From positions 431,824 to 495,823 of the forward strand of contig NZ_VZZZ01000002.1 of assembly GCF_009193265.1 (NCBI RefSeq): DNA of 64,000 bases. Direction: 5' to 3'. A program made the translations under genes and the position numbers. Positions 59,481 to 64,000 of the stretch are shown here, piece by piece (the stretch's first letter is position 1; each line of letters begins with the position of its first letter). The DNA comes from Marinobacter changyiensis (lineage in GTDB: Bacteria > Pseudomonadota > Gammaproteobacteria > Pseudomonadales > Oleiphilaceae). The notes beneath the pieces were generated by a model. The model was not told where the DNA came from and did not search any database. It saw only the letters and a list, made by a program, of their open reading frames with translations.

Positions 59481-62123
59481 ATGCGTACCCAAGAGCATCG
59501 CACCATTTATCTCAACGAATACCGGGTTCCGATGTTTCTCGTGGACCATGTTGATCTCCGGTTTGAGCTGTTCGAGGAGGGCGCCAGAGTCCACAGCACG
59601 ATGAAAATCCGGCGTAATCCTGATTCAGAAGACCGTGAGGCCAGGCTGGAGCTGGATGGTGATAGCCTGACGTTGGAAACTATTTCACTCAATGGCCAGA
59701 CTCTTGCCAGCGGGGATTATGAGGATAAAGGCGACAAGCTGATTGTGCGTGAGGTGTCGGATGAATTCAGCCTGACCATCGTCACCTGGATCGAGCCCCA
59801 GAATAATACCCGGCTTGAGGGTTTGTACAAGTCCTCCGGGATGTTCTGCACCCAGTGTGAGGCCCAGGGCTTTCGCTGCATCACATTCTTTCCCGATCGT
59901 CCCGACGTGATGGCCCGTTTCAGCACCCGCATCGAGGCCGATAAAGCCCTCTATCCGATCCTGCTGTCCAACGGCAATGATGTCGAGCGTGGCGAGCTGG
60001 ACGATGGCCGGCATTTTGTCACCTGGGAGGACCCGTTCCCCAAGCCCAGCTACCTGTTTGCACTGGTCGCCGGGGACCTGGTTGAAAAGAAAGACCGCTT
60101 TACCACCATGTCCGCGCGCGAAATCGACCTGCGCATGTACGTGGAGCCGCGCAACAGCGAAAAATGCGAGCACGCGCTGGATTCCCTGAAGCGCGCCATG
60201 CGCTGGGACGAAGAGGTATATGGGCGGGAGTATGATCTTGATATCTTCATGATTGTCGCTGTCGATGACTTCAATATGGGTGCCATGGAGAACAAGGGAT
60301 TAAATATTTTCAACTCCTCCTGCGTGCTTGCCAGTTCCGATACCGCGACTGATGCTGCCTACCAGCGCATTGAGGCGATCGTCGCCCATGAGTATTTTCA
60401 CAACTGGTCGGGTAACCGGGTTACCTGTCGCGACTGGTTCCAGCTCAGCCTCAAGGAAGGGTTCACGGTGTTCCGGGATTCCCAGTTTTCATCGGATATG
60501 GGATCGGCTACGGTCAAGCGAATCGAAGACGCCACCTTGCTGCGCACCGCCCAATTCGCGGAAGATGCCGGGCCCATGGCGCACCCGGTGCGGCCAGCGT
60601 CGTATATGGAGATTACCAATTTCTACACCCTGACCATTTATGAAAAGGGCTGTGAAGTCGTTGGCATGATCCACACGTTGCTCGGTCCCGAACTGTTCCG
60701 TAAGGGCAGTGATCTATATTTCGAACGCCACGATGGCCAGGCGGTTACCACCGATGATTTCGTCAAGGCCATGGAAGATGCCAGCGGGCGTGATCTGACT
60801 CAGTTCCGCCTCTGGTATGAGCAAGCCGGCACCCCGGTGATCTCCGTTGAGGATGAGTACGATGCCGAGCGTAAAGTCTATCGGCTGAACATTCGTCAGC
60901 ACATTCCCGATACCCCGGGGCAACGCAACAAGAAGCCCCAGCATATTCCTTTTGCCGTGGGCCTGCTGAATGAGCGCGGTGAAGACCAGCCCCTGAAGCT
61001 GGACGCGTCTGAAAACGAGGCGCCAACTGAACGCGTGCTGGAGCTCACCGAGGCTGAGCACACCTTCGAATTCCATGACATTGAAGCGCGGCCAGTGCCG
61101 TCCTTGCTCAGGAACTTCTCCGCACCGGTCCGGGTTCGTTATGCCTGGACCCGGGAGCAGTTGATGTTCCAGATGAATTACGATTCCGACGGCTTCAATC
61201 GCTGGGATGCCGGCCAGCGTCTGGCGATTGATGTGATCCAGTCGTTAGTACATCAGCCCAGCGAAACGCCGATTGAACCGCGGCTGGTTGCAGCCTATGG
61301 CCACCTGCTGACCGATTCAAGCCTGGATCAGGCAATGGTTGCAAAAATGCTTCAGCTGCCCAGCGAGGCATATCTGCTTGAGCTTAATGACGCCGCTGAT
61401 GTGCAGGGCATCTGTGAGGCCCGTACCCGAGTGTTGAATCATCTCGCACTGAACCTGCGAGAAGAGCTGGTCGCCTGCTACCATCGCAATGGGGATTCTG
61501 GCCCCTATCAGCCGACTCCGGAAGCTATGACCCGGCGGACTCTGCGCAATTCGGCGCTCGGATGGTTGTTGCAGATTAACGACGAGGAAGGCCGGGTGCT
61601 GGCTTTGAAACAGTTCCGGGAAGCCGGCAATATGACGGATCAGTCCGCCGCACTCCGGGCGCTGGTGAATTCTGATTTTGAAGATGACAGGGCCCGGGCG
61701 TTGGCGGACTTTTATCAGCAGTGGCAGCACGACCCCCAGGTGGTCGAGCAGTGGTTCTCCGTGCAGGCCAGCAGCCCGAAAGCAGGTGGTCTGGATGCCG
61801 TAAAGGCACTGCTGGAACACAAGGCATTCGACTGGAAAAACCCGAACAAGATCCGGGCCGTGGTTGGCGTATTTGCGGGGCAGAACCTCATCAACTTCCA
61901 CGCCAGGGATGCGTCAGGCTACAACTTCCTTGCCCGTCATATTGTTCGTCTTGATGACAGCAATCCGCAAATCGCCGCCCGTCTCGTAGCGCCGTTGACT
62001 CGCTGGCGGCAGTACGCAGAGACCTATCGGCACGGTATGAAAGCGGCACTGGAATCGGTGCGAGACAAAGCCAGTCTGTCGCCGGACGTATACGAGGTCG
62101 TGCACAAGAGCCTCGCCGACTGA
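59481..62123 (+). CDS. pepN: Aminopeptidase N
   Basis: 880 residues from ATG 59481; the longer frame overlaps DUF2797. M1 family: GAMEN at 267-271, zinc site HEYFH at 303-307 with Glu326 in LKEGF, and the catalytic Tyr region TIYEKGCEVV. The C-terminal helical domain is complete, as in E. coli PepN (870). Broad cytosolic aminopeptidase in peptide turnover. Begins 52 nt after DUF2797. Confidence 0.97.
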   Translation: MRTQEHRTIYLNEYRVPMFLVDHVDLRFELFEEGARVHSTMKIRRNPDSEDREARLELDGDSLTLETISLNGQTLASGDYEDKGDKLIVREVSDEFSLTIVTWIEPQNNTRLEGLYKSSGMFCTQCEAQGFRCITFFPDRPDVMARFSTRIEADKALYPILLSNGNDVERGELDDGRHFVTWEDPFPKPSYLFALVAGDLVEKKDRFTTMSAREIDLRMYVEPRNSEKCEHALDSLKRAMRWDEEVYGREYDLDIFMIVAVDDFNMGAMENKGLNIFNSSCVLASSDTATDAAYQRIEAIVAHEYFHNWSGNRVTCRDWFQLSLKEGFTVFRDSQFSSDMGSATVKRIEDATLLRTAQFAEDAGPMAHPVRPASYMEITNFYTLTIYEKGCEVVGMIHTLLGPELFRKGSDLYFERHDGQAVTTDDFVKAMEDASGRDLTQFRLWYEQAGTPVISVEDEYDAERKVYRLNIRQHIPDTPGQRNKKPQHIPFAVGLLNERGEDQPLKLDASENEAPTERVLELTEAEHTFEFHDIEARPVPSLLRNFSAPVRVRYAWTREQLMFQMNYDSDGFNRWDAGQRLAIDVIQSLVHQPSETPIEPRLVAAYGHLLTDSSLDQAMVAKMLQLPSEAYLLELNDAADVQGICEARTRVLNHLALNLREELVACYHRNGDSGPYQPTPEAMTRRTLRNSALGWLLQINDEEGRVLALKQFREAGNMTDQSAALRALVNSDFEDDRARALADFYQQWQHDPQVVEQWFSVQASSPKAGGLDAVKALLEHKAFDWKNPNKIRAVVGVFAGQNLINFHARDASGYNFLARHIVRLDDSNPQIAARLVAPLTRWRQYAETYRHGMKAALESVRDKASLSPDVYEVVHKSLAD

Positions 62124-62316
62124 ATTTTTGAATGGCCCTTAACGGGACCCTGCAAACTTTCTGCCGCGCCATCTGGCCCGGCAGTTAGTAGCATCTGGAT
62201 ACAAAATCGCACTTTCGGTCGATGGACAATGCTGCCCAATCAGCTAATCTCTGACCCTGGCAATTACAATAATGAAAAGCCTTCAAGGCTTTCAGACGCA
62301 GGTAGGGTTGTAAACA

Positions 62317-63705
62317 ATGACAATCAAGAAGAGTTGGCTTTTTGGCAGTGTTTTCGCTTTTTCTGTGGCCGCATCACCGGTAATGGCGACAGTTTCCGCC
62401 AACGAAGCCGCGCGCCTTGGCAACGAGCTCACACCGTTCGGTTCTTTGAAGGCTGGCAACGAAGCGGGTACGATTCCCGCGTGGACAGGCGGGCTGACCG
62501 AAGTTCCGGCTGGCTATAAGGGTTCCGGCCAACATCATATCAATCCGTTTCCCAACGACGAAGCACTCTTCACTATCAATGCCCGGAACGCCAAGCAATA
62601 CGACGAATTTCTGTCAGACGGTGTAAAGGCATTGCTCGATACCTATCCGGCGAGTTTCAACGTACCGGTTTACCAGTCTCGAAGAACGCACGCAGTACCC
62701 GATCTGGTGGCCAGGAATACCCGGGAAAACGCCACCAATGCCTCAGTTGTAGGGCAGGGCGAAGGCCTGGATGGCGCTTATGGGGGTTATCCGTTCCCGA
62801 TACTGCATGGTAACAATGAGGAGAAAGCGTGGCAGGTTATCTGGAATCACCTGACTCGCTGGCGGGGTATTTCCCTCACCCGTCGTTCCAGTGAAGTAGC
62901 GGTCCAGCAAAATGGCGACTATTCACTGGTCACCTCCCAGCAAGAAGCTTTTTTTAACTTCTATAACCCGGAAGGTGGTGAGGCTGAACTTGATAACATC
63001 ATCTTCTACTATCTCTCGTTTACCCAGTCTCCTCCGCGGCTCGCCGGGGGCGCGATTCTGGTCCATGAAACTCTGAACCAGATTGTCAATCCTCGTAACG
63101 GGTGGGGCTATAATGCCGGCCAACGCCGTGTAAGGCGCGCGCCGAATCTGGGTTATGACTCCCCGATTGCCGCCGCTGATAATCTGCGGACCGCCGATGA
63201 TACCGACATTTTCAACGGTGCACTTGATCGCTACAACTGGCAGTACGAAGGCCTACGGGAAATGTACATTCCGTATAATAACTATGAAATTGGCAAGAAA
63301 GGTCTGCCGTATTCCGAGATACTGGGCGTCTCCCACGTTAATCCGGACCTCACCCGTTGGGAGCTGCACCGTGTTCATGTGGTGGAGGCAACATTGAAGG
63401 ATGACGAGCGCCATATCTACGGCAAACGCCGGTTTTATGTTGATGCCGATAGCTGGAACACCGTCCTTCTGGACCAGTATGATGGCCGGGGCGAACTCTG
63501 GCGGGTCAGCCTGGGCATTCTGAAAAACTATTATGAGCTGCCGGGGGTCTGGACGGCGATGGAGGTGTTCCATGACCTGCAAGCTCGTCGATACCACGTG
63601 CAGGGTCTGGATTCCGAGGAACCTCAGACACGGGTTTTCACGGACGAGGTGCCGAACAAACGTTATTTCTCGCCGGCATCCCTCCGGCGCCGGAGCGTTC
63701 GCTAA
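62317..63705 (+). CDS. DUF1329-family exported protein
   Basis: 462 residues. Signal peptide 1-26 (SWLFGSVFAFSVAASPVMAT). The mature sequence matches DUF1329 (ANEAARLGNELTPFGSLKAG; GTIPAWTGGLTEVPAGYKGS; YVDADSWNTVLLDQYDGRGE). The fold resembles LolA/LolB-like lipid carriers; members often sit next to RND transporters and YCF48-like genes and are suspected in lipid or hydrophobic compound transport. Here such a gene appears to follow. Confidence 0.92.
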   Translation: MTIKKSWLFGSVFAFSVAASPVMATVSANEAARLGNELTPFGSLKAGNEAGTIPAWTGGLTEVPAGYKGSGQHHINPFPNDEALFTINARNAKQYDEFLSDGVKALLDTYPASFNVPVYQSRRTHAVPDLVARNTRENATNASVVGQGEGLDGAYGGYPFPILHGNNEEKAWQVIWNHLTRWRGISLTRRSSEVAVQQNGDYSLVTSQQEAFFNFYNPEGGEAELDNIIFYYLSFTQSPPRLAGGAILVHETLNQIVNPRNGWGYNAGQRRVRRAPNLGYDSPIAAADNLRTADDTDIFNGALDRYNWQYEGLREMYIPYNNYEIGKKGLPYSEILGVSHVNPDLTRWELHRVHVVEATLKDDERHIYGKRRFYVDADSWNTVLLDQYDGRGELWRVSLGILKNYYELPGVWTAMEVFHDLQARRYHVQGLDSEEPQTRVFTDEVPNKRYFSPASLRRRSVR

Positions 63706-63862
63706 GCTTCAGGGCGTTTCGTGCAGGATAATGTGGAGTAATGAGATCGTTGTTTACCCAGCCAATGCTGGCGCTCTGACGGGTGCTGGCATTTGTATTG
63801 TGAGGTCCTTGAAAAGTGGGCTTCGAAAGAAAATGAATCAACACAACATGAAGGCAATCTGA

Positions 63863-64000
63863 ATGGCTACAAGGTTAACGCGCAAGACAATCGGAGCGGT
63901 TTGCCTGGGCATGTCTCTGGTAATGGCGGCGCCTGCTGCCCATGCAGTCGGGGATTTGCTGGAGACACCGGCTCGGTCAACAACACTGGCGGCGGAGTAT
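63863..64000 (+). CDS. Exported protein, 3' partial (probable YCF48-like)
   Basis: 46 codons before the window ends. Signal peptide GAVCLGMSLVMAAPAAHA at about 11-28, then VGDLLETPARSTTLAAEY. This opening and the position behind DUF1329 resemble the YCF48/BNR-repeat proteins that usually follow DUF1329. The diagnostic propeller repeats lie outside the window. Confidence 0.6.
   Translation, partial: MATRLTRKTIGAVCLGMSLVMAAPAAHAVGDLLETPARSTTLAAEY

Overview
The window looks like a chromosomal segment of a marine gammaproteobacterium, most likely Marinobacter or a close relative. This is inferred from the cinA-recA block, the DUF1329 gene followed by a probable YCF48-type gene, the nadK / metallophosphoesterase / rhomboid / YeaC / DUF2797 / pepN run, and an exosortase/PEP-CTERM exopolysaccharide locus. 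No species call can be made from sequence reading alone.

Region 1 (1-13.2 kb) is accessory and encodes secreted redox proteins. A giant protein, open at the left window edge, carries thrombospondin-type-3 calcium repeats, four malectin-like domains, a PA14-like domain, a galactose-oxidase-type copper-radical oxidase with all five copper/cofactor residues, a kelch domain, a YVTN propeller and a C-terminal di-heme cytochrome c peroxidase-like domain. A small YtkA/FixH-like protein and a separate MauG/CCP-like di-heme protein follow on the same strand. A decayed IS3-family element and an unrecognised secreted protein come next.

Region 2 (13.3-25.5 kb) is an exopolysaccharide cluster. It holds GT2 and GT4 glycosyltransferases, a sulfotransferase, a Wzx-type flippase, a secreted parallel beta-helix protein, a UDP-glucuronate decarboxylase, an unrecognised protein and an O-antigen-ligase-like protein of the type associated with exosortase loci.

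Region 3 (25.8-39.9 kb) is an exosortase locus showing duplication and decay. Two diverged tandem copies of a unit (secreted calcium-repeat/FN3 gene, conserved ~430-nt spacer, broken glycosyltransferase) sit beside two PEP-CTERM proteins, an exosortase with fused EpsI-like domain, the PrsT TPR lipoprotein, the locus ATPase and an intact glycosyltransferase related to the two broken ones. Short fragments of a polysaccharide deacetylase and of a sigma-54 activator remain between these genes. Both PEP-CTERM genes have sigma-54-like promoter matches upstream.

Region 4 (40-64 kb) is mostly core genome: cinA-type amidohydrolase, recA with an SOS box, a flavodoxin-like protein, a Lon-type protease, an M23 peptidase, a FixJ-type two-component pair, tRNA-Asp, an AraC regulator, fadH, a coiled-coil protein, DUF1853, nadK, a metallophosphoesterase, a GlpG-like rhomboid, a YeaC-like gene behind a Fur-box-like palindrome, DUF2797, pepN, DUF1329 and the start of one more exported protein cut by the right edge.
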